From CAYNKA01 sp964397655 (GTDB taxonomy: Bacteria; Spirochaetota; Spirochaetia; DTKZ01): 64,000 bases of DNA. Each line of letters opens with the position of its first letter. Position 1 is the first letter of the stretch. The notes beneath the pieces are model-generated. The model ran no database searches. It was not told the DNA's origin and saw only the letters and a list, made by a program, of their open reading frames with translations. Positions 34,052 to 42,456 of the stretch are shown here, piece after piece. The DNA lies in assembly GCA_964397655.1 (NCBI GenBank), contig CAYNKA010000014.1, positions 34,085 to 98,084 on the forward strand, written 5' to 3'. The position numbers and the translations under genes are program-made.

Positions 34052-34244
34052 ATTGGCTATCGTCGGATACCGGAAATTCCTTTCACCTTTTCTTCCCCCT
34101 TCCTGCAGGTTCTACCCTACGTGTTCTGAATATGCTTTAGAAGCAGTGAAAAAATTCGGTCCGTGCAAGGGATCGTGGCTTGGTTTGAAGCGCATACTCC
34201 GGTGTCATCCCTGGAACCCCGGCGGATACGATCCGGTTCCGTAA
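33963..34244 (+). CDS. yidD: YidD membrane protein insertion efficiency factor
   Basis: The conserved YidD core is clear: VGYRKFLSPFLPPSCRFYPT, CSEYALEAVKKFGPCKGSWL, and LKRILRCHPWNPGGYDPVP, with the cysteines and the C-terminal GGYDPVP. The likely start is the ATG at 33963, which has AGGAG eight bases upstream; it gives 93 residues, about 20 more than usual at the N-terminus, and an 89-nt overlap with rnpA. YidD is a small membrane-associated partner of YidC. It ends 20 bp before yidC. Confidence 0.92.
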   Translation: MERESRSSPLSSERLEFFARTRGFLQRIIELAIVGYRKFLSPFLPPSCRFYPTCSEYALEAVKKFGPCKGSWLGLKRILRCHPWNPGGYDPVP

Positions 34245-34264
34245 AAAAAAATTTAGGAGTTCGA

Positions 34265-36025
34265 ATGGACAAAAACACCTTGTTGGCCGTAGTTCTGTCC
34301 GTCGTCATTATTACGATTGGCTTTATGGTGCAGAACGTTTTTTTCCCTCCCGTAACCGCAAAACAGTCCGCGGAAACCGTGAAGGAGACGGTTAAGCAGC
34401 CTGAAACGACGGCTGCTCTTCCCGCTCCTTCTTCGCCAGCAGGCCCCGGCCCGGTGCAGCCGCAGGCTCAGACCGTCCCGAGCGGAGCGGTGGTGCCCGT
34501 GCCGGACGATACCGTCCAGATCCAGAATATCGCGTTCGAAACCGATGTTTTCAAGGCGGTCTTTTCCACGAAGGGCGGGGAACTCGTTTCCCTCCAGCTG
34601 AAAGATCACAAGGACAAGGAATCGTTCGTCGACATGGTCAAACGAGGCGATCCTTCCAAGGCGGGTGCTTTCGCTCTCGCTTTCGGCGGTCCCGACGCCA
34701 AGACCGTGGACGCGGTTTTTCACGCCAGAAAACGCGATTCGAATTCGATCGAATTTTTCCGCGATTTCCAAATAGCCGGATACGAGAATTCGACGTTTCG
34801 CCTGACGAAGGCTTTCATCTTGAAACCCGGCGAATACCTCATGCAGGTCGATATCTCCCTGGAGAATTCCCAGAATCAATACCTGCCGCTCAATTTCAAC
34901 AACGTCGCCTATACTCTGTCGTACGGTCCCCAGATCGGCCCGGAATACGCAAAACTCGACGGTCAATACGATTATCGAAAGTTCTTCGCCTATATCGACG
35001 GAAAACGAAAGGATCTGGAAGTCTCGGACGGAAAAGAGAAGAAACTCGAAAGCAAGGCGGGCTGGTTCGGGATCGTCGGAAAGTACTTCGAAGTTCTCGC
35101 CGCACCGGTCTATTCGGATTATCAGGTCGTCCTCTCCGCGAAACCGGAGGAAGGGCTTTCTCATTCCGCGAAAATCCTGATTTCGAAACCGGTGTTCAAA
35201 AGCGCCAAGAACCTCGATTCCTACAGGTTCTATGCGGGCCCCCGCGTCGCGAAGTATCTCGAACGGTACAACAATAAACAGGACAATGCCTTCGGAATCC
35301 AGGACATGAGACTCGAGGAATCCGTAGATTCCAGTTTCTTTCTCGGATGGCTCGAAACCATCCTCAAATTTCTCCTCCGGGTATTTTATGCTATAATACC
35401 CAATTGGGGAGTCTCCATCATCCTCGTCACCATCGTGGTGAAGGTGCTCATGTTCCCTCTTACTCACAAGAGCTTTCAGTCGACGAGCAGGATGCAGGGA
35501 ATGGCTCCCAAAATGGAGGAGCTGAAGAAAAAATACAAGGACAATCCCGCGAAATTGAATCAGGAGATGGCTGCCTTGTACAAAAAAGAAGGAATCAATC
35601 CCATGAGCGGATGCCTTCCTCTTTTGCTTCAGATCCCGATCTTTTTCGCCATGTACGGGCTCTTCAGCAACCATTTCGATCTTCGTGGTGCGGCCTTTCT
35701 GCCGCCGTGGATCACCGATCTTTCGGCACCCGAGTCGATCTGGAACTTTGCGCCCGTCAAGATCCCGATACTCGGTTGGAGCGATATCCGGTTGCTGCCG
35801 ATATTGTTCGTGGCGACCCAGCTCGTCAGCGGCAAGTTCACCCAGACTCCCGGTGCCGTCTCCAACGCCCAGATGAAGATGATGACCTATGGCATTCCGA
35901 TCGTATTTTTCTTCATCCTGTACGACGTTCCTTCGGGGCTGTTGGTCTACTGGATCGTGATGAACATTCTCACGATCGTCCAGCAGATGTACATCACCCG
36001 AAAGATGAGGGCGAAACGGGACTAG
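34265..36025 (+). CDS. yidC: Membrane protein insertase YidC
   Basis: The 586-residue Gram-negative-type YidC has an N-terminal membrane helix (LLAVVLSVVIITIGFMVQNV), a proline/glutamine/alanine-rich linker, the large periplasmic beta domain (residues about 85-360), then five membrane helices with the OxaI/YidC core (PNWGVSIILVTIVVKVLMFP..., MSGCLPLLLQIPIFFAMYGLFS..., IPIVFFFILYDVPSGLLVYWIVMNILTIVQQ). The positive C1 loop KMEELKKKYKDNPAKLNQEM is present. Start at 34265 with TTAGGAG upstream. It inserts inner-membrane proteins. Confidence 0.98.
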   Translation: MDKNTLLAVVLSVVIITIGFMVQNVFFPPVTAKQSAETVKETVKQPETTAALPAPSSPAGPGPVQPQAQTVPSGAVVPVPDDTVQIQNIAFETDVFKAVFSTKGGELVSLQLKDHKDKESFVDMVKRGDPSKAGAFALAFGGPDAKTVDAVFHARKRDSNSIEFFRDFQIAGYENSTFRLTKAFILKPGEYLMQVDISLENSQNQYLPLNFNNVAYTLSYGPQIGPEYAKLDGQYDYRKFFAYIDGKRKDLEVSDGKEKKLESKAGWFGIVGKYFEVLAAPVYSDYQVVLSAKPEEGLSHSAKILISKPVFKSAKNLDSYRFYAGPRVAKYLERYNNKQDNAFGIQDMRLEESVDSSFFLGWLETILKFLLRVFYAIIPNWGVSIILVTIVVKVLMFPLTHKSFQSTSRMQGMAPKMEELKKKYKDNPAKLNQEMAALYKKEGINPMSGCLPLLLQIPIFFAMYGLFSNHFDLRGAAFLPPWITDLSAPESIWNFAPVKIPILGWSDIRLLPILFVATQLVSGKFTQTPGAVSNAQMKMMTYGIPIVFFFILYDVPSGLLVYWIVMNILTIVQQMYITRKMRAKRD

Positions 36026-36064
36026 GGATCTCCAGAGGAGCAATCCATCTCCAGGAGAAAATAT

Positions 36065-36730
36065 ATGATTAAAGAATTCGAAGGAAAATCGGAAAAGGAG
36101 GCGATCGACAAGGCGATCGAGTCCCTCGGCTTGGAACGGGACGAATTCGACGTCGAGATCGTCGAGACGCAAAAATCCGGGTTTCTATTCAAGAAGGGAA
36201 AGGTCATCATCCGTGTTCACGTCGGTGATGAGACGGCCGTCGGAAACGACCTCTCCCCGGAAAACGATTTTGAACACGGTATCGTGGATTTTGTGGAAAA
36301 CGTCATCGTGAAAATGGGCTTCCCCGGAAAGGTGAGCATTTCCTTTCGCGAGGACAAAAAAATCGGACTCAGGATCGAGTCCGACAATTCCGGAATCCTC
36401 ATCGGCCGGAAGGGAAAGAATCTCGACGCCATTCAGCTGCTCGCAAACGTCGTGGCCGGTAAGCTCGGCAACGACGACGTACGGGTCATTTTGGACGCGG
36501 AAAACTATCGTACCCGACGCGAGGAAAATCTGATCCGCCTCGCCCGCAAGGTGGGGGAACAGGTGAAGAAAACCAAGGGGTCCAAGCTGCTCGAACCCAT
36601 GAATCCTTTCGAACGGCGCCTGATCCACACGGCGCTCAACGATCTCGAAGACGTGGATACCAAAAGCGAGGGCGAGGGGCTGTACAAGCAGGTCCGCGTC
36701 TACTACCGCGGTGTCGACCGAGGCACCTGA
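36065..36730 (+). CDS. jag: Jag/KhpB-type RNA-binding protein
   Basis: The 221-residue protein has the three Jag domains: Jag_N (MIKEFEGKSEKEAIDKAIES to KKGKVIIRV), a KH domain with the GxxG loop GRKGKNLDAIQLLANVV (about residues 118-135), and an R3H domain with NPFERRLIHTAL (Arg-x3-His). It binds RNA and is usually linked to yidC. It is the last gene of the origin operon and is followed by a stem-loop. Confidence 0.96.
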   Translation: MIKEFEGKSEKEAIDKAIESLGLERDEFDVEIVETQKSGFLFKKGKVIIRVHVGDETAVGNDLSPENDFEHGIVDFVENVIVKMGFPGKVSISFREDKKIGLRIESDNSGILIGRKGKNLDAIQLLANVVAGKLGNDDVRVILDAENYRTRREENLIRLARKVGEQVKKTKGSKLLEPMNPFERRLIHTALNDLEDVDTKSEGEGLYKQVRVYYRGVDRGT

Positions 36731-36759
36731 TTCGCGTCCTCCGCTCGTTAGAAACGGCG

Positions 36760-36792
36760 ACCGCCCGGTATCGTTTTTCGGTATCGGGCGGT
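36760..36792 (+). terminator. Stem-loop after jag, candidate terminator
   Basis: Two 13-base arms (36760-36772 and 36780-36792; core CCGCCCG/CGGGCGG with a few wobble pairs in the upper stem) enclose the loop GTTTTTC. There is no T-run after it, so it may be a weak or Rho-aided terminator. Confidence 0.55.
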
Positions 36793-37067
36793 TTGCAATT
36801 AATGTGCCATCGAACCGATCCTGTGGATAACCTGTGAGAAACTCTTTCCCATTTCTCTCCGACAAAGGCGTTCAATTCCGTGTAGTAGAGAATTTCTCGC
36901 GAATCGACAAAAACTTGAGCGTTTCGATGTAAAATAACCTCAGATATTGCCGGAAAATAGGGAATTTTCGGTTCGGTTTATCCGAAAGGGTCTTCAGCCG
37001 CGAAACGACGGTGCGACCCTTCGGACGACATATATTGTGGATAAGTTGTGAATATGCTGAGGAGATT
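36793..37067. other. Second DnaA-box region downstream of jag
   Basis: This non-coding, AT-rich stretch has two perfect DnaA boxes, TGTGGATAA at 36822-36830 and 37036-37044. Each is followed two bases later by a degenerate same-direction box (TGTGAGAAA, TGTGAATAT). It may be part of a bipartite origin or a DnaA-titration site. Confidence 0.65.
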
Positions 37068-37955
37068 CTACCTGGAATTCCATCGGTCGACTTCTATTTT
37101 GATTTTTCGGATGAATTCGGGGCTTGTTCCACAGCAGCCTCCGAGGACGTTAACGCCCGCTTCGAGCAGGCGCGGGATGTAGGACGCATAGGTGTCGGGG
37201 GTCATTCGATACACGGTCTTTCCGTCCACGAGCTCGGGAAGGCCGGCGTTCCCCTTGATCCATACCGGGACTTCCGTGATCCTTCGGAGTTCGGAGGCTA
37301 GTTCTACATAGGTGTCGACGCCGGAGCCGCAGTTCGCGCCTATGACCGAGGCCCCTGCCGCGATCGCAGAGGCTACGCAGTCCTCCGGCGAGTGTCCCAT
37401 GATCGTTCGGTATCCTGCCTGGCCCTTCTCGTAGGTCATCGAGGCTACCACGGGCAGACCTGTCTTCGCCGCGGCACGCACCGCGACCTCCATCTCTCCC
37501 ATGTCTATCATGGTTTCGATCACGATCCATTCGGCGCCGCCTTCCTTGAGCGCCGCAGCCTGTTCCTCGAAGGCCGAGAATAGGTCGTCCTCGGATACCT
37601 CGCCCATGATGAAGAGCTTTCCCGATGGACCGATGTCCCCCGCCGTTATCGCCTTTCCGCCGCAGGCTTCGCGGGTGAGACTAGCGGCGATCCTGTTGAT
37701 CTCACGAGTCTTGCCGTTCACGCCGTGGCGTTCGAGCTGGAATCGGTTCCCGCCGAAGCTGTTGGTGAGGATGATGAGGCTGCCCGCGTCTCGATAGGAT
37801 TCCGCGACTGCCTTCACCGCGTCCGGCTTCGTGAGGTTCCACTCTTCGGGCGGGTCGCCCTGCTTGAGGCCGCGCTTCAGGAATTCCGTGCCCCAGGCGC
37901 CGTCCGCGAGGAGAACCTGCTTCTTCGGGTCCCAGTCTTTTCCGAGGATTTTCAT
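37068..37955 (-). CDS. Homocysteine S-methyltransferase family protein
   Basis: The 295-residue protein has the zinc-site motifs of the family: GANCGSG near residue 220 and GGCCGTSP near residue 280. The N-terminal LLADGAWGTEFLKRG is typical of the TIM-barrel methyltransferases (MmuM, BHMT, the N-domain of MetH). It should transfer a methyl group, from S-methylmethionine, betaine or a corrinoid, to homocysteine. The donor cannot be told. It is the third gene after tdh-kbl and close to ahcY-metK, so a place in methionine regeneration is likely. Confidence 0.85.
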   Translation of the reverse strand: MKILGKDWDPKKQVLLADGAWGTEFLKRGLKQGDPPEEWNLTKPDAVKAVAESYRDAGSLIILTNSFGGNRFQLERHGVNGKTREINRIAASLTREACGGKAITAGDIGPSGKLFIMGEVSEDDLFSAFEEQAAALKEGGAEWIVIETMIDMGEMEVAVRAAAKTGLPVVASMTYEKGQAGYRTIMGHSPEDCVASAIAAGASVIGANCGSGVDTYVELASELRRITEVPVWIKGNAGLPELVDGKTVYRMTPDTYASYIPRLLEAGVNVLGGCCGTSPEFIRKIKIEVDRWNSR

Positions 37956-37987
37956 AGTCTCTAGTCTACCCTACATAGGGAAGGCGC

Positions 37988-39193
37988 TCAAGGGCTTTTT
38001 CGGGAAATAACGCCGAGTTCCCTTCCGATTTTTTCGAAGGCGCTCAACGCGCGGTCCAGGTCTCCCCTCGTGTGCGCGGCGGAAAGCTGCGTGCGAATTC
38101 TCGCCTTGCCCTTCGGTACCACGGGGAACGAAAATCCAATGACGTAGATACCTTCCTCCAGAAGGCGGTCCGCCATCGCGGTCGCGAGCTTTTCGTCGTA
38201 GAGCATGACGGGGACGATGGCGGTGTCCGTCGGGGGGATGTCGAAACCGAGCGACTTCATTCCACGTTTGAAATAGGCGGCGTTTTGGGCGACTTTTTTC
38301 GGAAGCTCGGGGGAGGACTCGAGGAGTCTGAAGGCTTCCATTACCGCACCCGCGATGCCCGGAGCCAGGGTGTTGGAAAAAAGGTAGGGCCTGGATCTCT
38401 GCCTGAGGAGGTCGACGATCTCCTTCCTCCCCGAGGTGCAGCCCCCCGAGGCACCTCCGAGGGCCTTGCCGAAGGTCGTCGTGACGACGTCCACGCGCCC
38501 CGCGACGCCGCGGTATTCCATGGTCCCCCTGCCGGTTTCGCCGATGTAGCCCGTGGCGTGCGAGTCGTCCACCATGACGATGGCGTCGTATTTCTCCGCG
38601 AGGGCGCAGATGCCGGCGAGATCCGCGACGTCGCCGTCCATGGAGAAGACTCCGTCCGTCGCGACGAGCCGGATGCGCGCGCCCGCCGCCTCCCGGAAAC
38701 GTTCCTCGAGGTCGGCCATGTCAGCGTGCCGGAAACGGTACTTCCGGGCCTTGCACAGTCTGATGCCGTCGATGATGGACGCGTGGTTGAGCTCGTCGGA
38801 GATCACCGCGTCCTCGGGGCCGAGGAGGGTTTCGAAGAGACCACCGTTCGCGTCGAAGCAGGATGAATAAAGGATGGTATCTTCGGTGCCGAGGAAGCGG
38901 CTCACCGTCCGTTCGAGCTCCTTGTGGATTTCCTGGGTTCCGCAGATGAACCGTACCGACGAGAGCCCGAAACCCCAGGCCTTCACCGCCTCGACGGACG
39001 CCTCGACCACCTGCGGATGGTTCGCGAGACCGAGATAGTTGTTCGAGCAGAGGTTGACGACTTCCTTTCCGTCGGCCGTCCGTATGACGCTTCCCTGCGG
39101 ACTCGAGAGGATCCGCTCCTTCTTCAGGAGCCCGGTCGATGCGATTTCCGCGACCGTGTCCGCGAAAATTTTTTTCGTCTTCCCGCTCGTCAT
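37988..39193 (-). CDS. kbl: Glycine C-acetyltransferase (2-amino-3-ketobutyrate CoA ligase)
   Basis: The 401-residue PLP enzyme of the alpha-oxoamine synthase family has NLCSNNYLGLANHP, GSxR-like SVRFICGTQEIHKELE, DDSHATGYIGETGRG and the PLP-lysine segment TTTFGKALGGASGG. Kbl splits 2-amino-3-ketobutyrate with CoA to glycine and acetyl-CoA. The ATG at 39193 overlaps the tdh stop by 4 bp, which supports the Kbl call over other family members. Confidence 0.93.
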   Translation of the reverse strand: MTSGKTKKIFADTVAEIASTGLLKKERILSSPQGSVIRTADGKEVVNLCSNNYLGLANHPQVVEASVEAVKAWGFGLSSVRFICGTQEIHKELERTVSRFLGTEDTILYSSCFDANGGLFETLLGPEDAVISDELNHASIIDGIRLCKARKYRFRHADMADLEERFREAAGARIRLVATDGVFSMDGDVADLAGICALAEKYDAIVMVDDSHATGYIGETGRGTMEYRGVAGRVDVVTTTFGKALGGASGGCTSGRKEIVDLLRQRSRPYLFSNTLAPGIAGAVMEAFRLLESSPELPKKVAQNAAYFKRGMKSLGFDIPPTDTAIVPVMLYDEKLATAMADRLLEEGIYVIGFSFPVVPKGKARIRTQLSAAHTRGDLDRALSAFEKIGRELGVISRKSP

Positions 39194-40155
39194 GGTAGCC
39201 TTCCCTCCCTTTTTCGCTTTTCCAGGGTTTCCAGCATGTCCTTGGTCATGGAATCGAGGTCGTAGGTCGGTTTCCAGTCCCATTCCACGCGCGCGGCGTA
39301 ATCTTCCAGGCTCTTGGGCCAGGAGTTCGCGATGGCCTGCCGCACGGGATCAACCGCGTACGAGATTTCGAACTCGGGCAGGTACTTGCGGATGTAGGCC
39401 GCCTGGTCTTCCGGGCAGAAGCTCATGGCGGTAACGTTGAAGGCGTTCCGGTGGCGGAGCCGGGAAGGGTCGGCCTCCATGATCGTGATCGCGGCCCTGA
39501 TGGCGTCGGGCATGTACATCATATCGAGATAGGTGTCTCCCTTCAGGAAGCAGGAGTAGTGCTTCGTCTTGACCGCCTCGTAGTAGATCTCCACCGCGTA
39601 GTCGGTCGTTCCTCCTCCGGGAAGGGTCACGTTGGAGACGAGTCCGGGGTAGCGGACTCCGCGCGTGTCGACGCCGTATTTGTGATGATAGTAATCGCAG
39701 AGGAGCTCGCCGGTCACCTTGGTGACGCCGTACATGGTCGTCGGTCGCTGGATCGTGTCCTGGGGCGTGTAGTCCTTGATGGTCGAGGGCCCGAAGGACC
39801 CGATGGAGCTGGGGGTGAAGACCGCGCAGCCGTTCTCGCGGGCGACCTCCAGCACGGTGACGAGTCCGCCGATGTTGATGTCCCAGGCGAGCGGCGGATT
39901 CTTCTCCGCGGTCGCGGAGAGCAGGGCCGCGAGGTGGTAGACGGTGTCTATCCTGTAGGCCTTCACGACGCGGTCCAGGGCCTTCCCGTCCCGGCATTCG
40001 AGGAGTTCGAAGGGACCGCTTTCGAGAAGCTCGGAATTCCCCTGTTTCCTTATGTCGGAAACGACCACGTTGTCCGCGCCGTATCGCTTTCTGAGCGCCG
40101 GGGCGAGCTCCGATCCAAGCTGTCCGAGAGAACCGGTTATGAGGATTCGTTTCAT
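39190..40155 (-). CDS. tdh: L-threonine 3-dehydrogenase, SDR type
   Basis: The 321-residue extended SDR has the NAD motif TGSLGQLGSELA and YGVTKVTGELL (Tyr-x-x-x-Lys). It carries the TDH-specific stretches FTPSSIGSFGPST, DYTPQDTIQRPTTMYG, GVRYPGLVS and GGGTTDYAVEIYY. This is the UDP-epimerase-like TDH known from animals and Flavobacterium, not the zinc alcohol-dehydrogenase type of E. coli. It oxidises threonine to 2-amino-3-ketobutyrate for kbl. It is the first gene of tdh-kbl-methyltransferase. Confidence 0.93.
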   Translation of the reverse strand: MKRILITGSLGQLGSELAPALRKRYGADNVVVSDIRKQGNSELLESGPFELLECRDGKALDRVVKAYRIDTVYHLAALLSATAEKNPPLAWDINIGGLVTVLEVARENGCAVFTPSSIGSFGPSTIKDYTPQDTIQRPTTMYGVTKVTGELLCDYYHHKYGVDTRGVRYPGLVSNVTLPGGGTTDYAVEIYYEAVKTKHYSCFLKGDTYLDMMYMPDAIRAAITIMEADPSRLRHRNAFNVTAMSFCPEDQAAYIRKYLPEFEISYAVDPVRQAIANSWPKSLEDYAARVEWDWKPTYDLDSMTKDMLETLEKRKREGRLP

Positions 40156-40215
40156 GAAAATCCCCTTTTCATTTTATCCGGTTGGTACTAAGCTTGGAAG
40201 TGGCCGAAATCGACA

Positions 40216-40244
40216 TTGACAACCGGAGGGTAAGAGAATATAAT
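40216..40244 (+). promoter_or_regulatory. Consensus promoter toward the XRE-cupin gene and gcv operon
   Basis: TTGACA (40216-40221) and TATAAT (40239-40244), spacing 17: a full consensus promoter. Its start, near 40251, points rightward through the facing promoter. Confidence 0.85.
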
Positions 40245-40261
40245 ATATCGAACCTTTGTTT

Positions 40262-40290
40262 ATTATATTTAACACGGTTTGATTTGTCAA
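40262..40290 (-). promoter_or_regulatory. Consensus promoter toward tdh-kbl
   Basis: On the minus strand TTGACA (40290-40285) and TATAAT (40267-40262), spacing 17. Its start, near 40255, points leftward through the facing promoter. Confidence 0.85.
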
Positions 40291-40318
40291 CCTCCGCATC
40301 CGCAGAAGGAGTCATGAC

Positions 40319-40897
40319 ATGGAAGCGTCGAAACCCCCGGTAATCGGAAAAAATATGCAGTATCTCAGAAAGCAGCAGAGTCTCACCTTGGACGTGCTCG
40401 CCGAAAAAAGCGGTGTTTCGAAGGCGATGTTGTCGCAGATCGAGTCCGAGAAGGTGAATCCCACGGTCGCCACCGTGTGGAAGATCGCCCAGGGCCTCGG
40501 CGTCGAGATCAACGAGCTGCTCAAGGGCGAGACTGTCTCTCCGCGCCGGTTCAAGGTCACGCCGAAGGACCGGATCACCCAGCTCGACACCGACGAGCCG
40601 GGCGTACACATCAAGGTTCTCTCCCCCATCTCCATGGCCGAAGATCTCGAGATGTACTACGTCACCTTCCAGCCGAGGGGAGTGCTCCGGTCCGAGCCGC
40701 ACTTCCCGAACACCGAGGAATTCCTCACCATCATCAAAGGTTCCGTCCGGGTGGCTGCCGGAGACAATACTTCGGATTTGCAAGCGGGGGATTTCATCAC
40801 CTACCATTGCGACGTGGCCCATTCTATCGAAAACCTTACCGACGGACCCGCCGAGGTCCACATGGTGGTGAGATTCAACCGACGCAACTGGAATTGA
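40319..40897 (+). CDS. XRE-family regulator with C-terminal cupin
   Basis: The 192-residue protein has an N-terminal helix-turn-helix (MQYLRKQQSLTLDVLAEKSG, SKAMLSQIESEKVNPTVATVWKIA) and a cupin sensor domain (EPHFPNTEEFLTIIKGSVRV, DLQAGDFITYHCDVAHSIEN). HTH-cupin proteins typically sense a small amino-acid-related ligand. It starts the plus-strand unit upstream of gcvT and faces tdh-kbl, so control of threonine and glycine breakdown is the natural inference. AGAAGGAG precedes the ATG at 40319. Confidence 0.88.
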   Translation: MEASKPPVIGKNMQYLRKQQSLTLDVLAEKSGVSKAMLSQIESEKVNPTVATVWKIAQGLGVEINELLKGETVSPRRFKVTPKDRITQLDTDEPGVHIKVLSPISMAEDLEMYYVTFQPRGVLRSEPHFPNTEEFLTIIKGSVRVAAGDNTSDLQAGDFITYHCDVAHSIENLTDGPAEVHMVVRFNRRNWN

Positions 40898-40938
40898 ACG
40901 CATCGACGGCCGCACGCAAAGGCCGGCAAGGAGGAATC

Positions 40939-42051
40939 GTGGCCGAGGTTCTCAACACGACGGTTTTGAACGGCTGGCACAAGCGGAAAGGCGCCAAGAT
41001 GGTGCCGTTCGCGGGCTGGGAAATGCCGCTTCAGTACGACAAGGGACCCATCGAAGAACACCACCTCGTCAGGAGGTCCGCGGGCCTTTTCGACATCAGC
41101 CATATGGGCAGGTTCGAGGTGACGGGACCAGGAGCCCTCCCCTTCTTGGAGGGCCTGGTGTCCAGCAGGATGGGCGATCTCGCGACGAACCAGTCCCGAT
41201 ACGGGCTCCTCCTCCGGGAGGACGGCGGAATCCTGGACGACCTCTTCGTGTACCGCCTGCCGGAGAAATGGCTCGTCGTGGTGAACGCCTCGAACCGGGA
41301 GAAGGATTTCGCCTGGATGGCCTCGCGCGCCGGAAAGGATGCGCGAATAGTCGACGTGTCCCGCGAGGTCGCCATGATCGCGCTTCAGGGCCCGCGAGCC
41401 CTCGACGTTTTCTCCGCGGCTACGGGAACGGAGGCCGGCGGCTTACCCGAACGATTCTCCTCAGTCCGCGCGCGGGCCGCGGGTTCCGAATTCCTCGCGG
41501 GACGGACCGGCTACACCGGCGAAGACGGCTTCGAACTCTTTCCGCCGGCCGACCGCGCGGAGCGGCTCTGGGAGGAACTCCTCAAGGCGGGCACGAGCGC
41601 CGGCATCGAGATCGCCCCGATCGGGCTCGCGGCCCGGGACTCCCTCAGGTTCGAGCCCGGCTTTTCCCTGTACGGGCACGAATTGAACGAATCGATCACC
41701 CCGGTCGAAGCCGCCCTGCTCTGGGCCTGCGACCTGTCCAAGGAGTTCACGGGTGCCCGGGCCGTGCGTGAGCGCAAGGCTTCGGGACCGCGGGAAAGGC
41801 TCGCTACCTTCGAAATGGTGGAACGGGGCGTGGCACGCGAGGGCTATCCGGTCGTGGACGAGGCGGGCGCCGAGGTCGGAAGGGTCGCGAGCGGCATGTT
41901 CGCTCCCACGGTGAACAAGTTCGCCGGCAACGCTTTTTTGAGAACCGACCTTGCGGTACCCGGAAAAATTATCTACATTCGAATCCGGGAAACGAACAAG
42001 CGGGCCGTCGTCGTGAAGCGCCCGCTCTACGTGCCTGCATACCGAAAATAA
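40939..42051 (+). CDS. gcvT: Glycine cleavage T-protein (aminomethyltransferase)
   Basis: The 370-residue T-protein has MVPFAGWEMPLQY, GLFDISHMGRFEVTGPGA, GRTGYTGEDGFEL and a C-terminal barrel domain. It releases ammonia from the H-protein-bound aminomethyl group and forms 5,10-methylene-THF. The GTG at 40939 is preceded by AAGGAGG. It is 41 bp after the XRE-cupin gene and 15 bp before gcvH; all four glycine cleavage genes except the lipoamide dehydrogenase are here. Confidence 0.96.
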   Translation: MAEVLNTTVLNGWHKRKGAKMVPFAGWEMPLQYDKGPIEEHHLVRRSAGLFDISHMGRFEVTGPGALPFLEGLVSSRMGDLATNQSRYGLLLREDGGILDDLFVYRLPEKWLVVVNASNREKDFAWMASRAGKDARIVDVSREVAMIALQGPRALDVFSAATGTEAGGLPERFSSVRARAAGSEFLAGRTGYTGEDGFELFPPADRAERLWEELLKAGTSAGIEIAPIGLAARDSLRFEPGFSLYGHELNESITPVEAALLWACDLSKEFTGARAVRERKASGPRERLATFEMVERGVAREGYPVVDEAGAEVGRVASGMFAPTVNKFAGNAFLRTDLAVPGKIIYIRIRETNKRAVVVKRPLYVPAYRK

Positions 42052-42066
42052 ACGAAGGAGGACTCG

Positions 42067-42456
42067 ATGAAATTCGATCCGGGAGTCAGATATCTCAAGT
42101 CGCACGAATGGGCCCGCAAGGAGGGCGATCTCGTCGTCGTCGGCATCTCCGATTACGCCCAGGACAGCCTGGGAGACGTCGTGTTCGTCGAGCTTCCCGC
42201 GGTCGGGAAGGTCTTGAAGAAGGAAGAGACCTTCGGCGTGGTGGAGTCGGTAAAGGCCGCGAGCGACGTCTACAGCCCCGTTTCGGGGACCGTCGAGACG
42301 GTGAACGAAGCTCTCAAGGACGAGCCCGCACTCATCAATTCCGATCCGTTCGGCGCCGGCTGGTTCGTCAAGATCAGGCCGGCGAACGCGAAGGAACTCG
42401 ACGGTCTCCTTTCGGCCGAGGATTACGAGGTCCACGTGAAAGGCATCCAAAAGTGA
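42067..42456 (+). CDS. gcvH: Glycine cleavage H-protein
   Basis: The 129-residue lipoyl carrier has HEWARKEGDLVVVGISDYAQ, LGDVVFVELPAVG and the lipoylation site VESVKAASDVYSP (lysine near residue 63). It shuttles the aminomethyl group between P- and T-proteins. GAAGGAGG precedes the ATG. Its TGA overlaps the GTG start of gcvPA. Confidence 0.97.
   Translation: MKFDPGVRYLKSHEWARKEGDLVVVGISDYAQDSLGDVVFVELPAVGKVLKKEETFGVVESVKAASDVYSPVSGTVETVNEALKDEPALINSDPFGAGWFVKIRPANAKELDGLLSAEDYEVHVKGIQK

Noticed and set aside
40898..40938. Possible glycine riboswitch before gcvT
   Set aside because: The gap is 41 bp, too short for the tandem aptamer, and an upstream gene runs into it.
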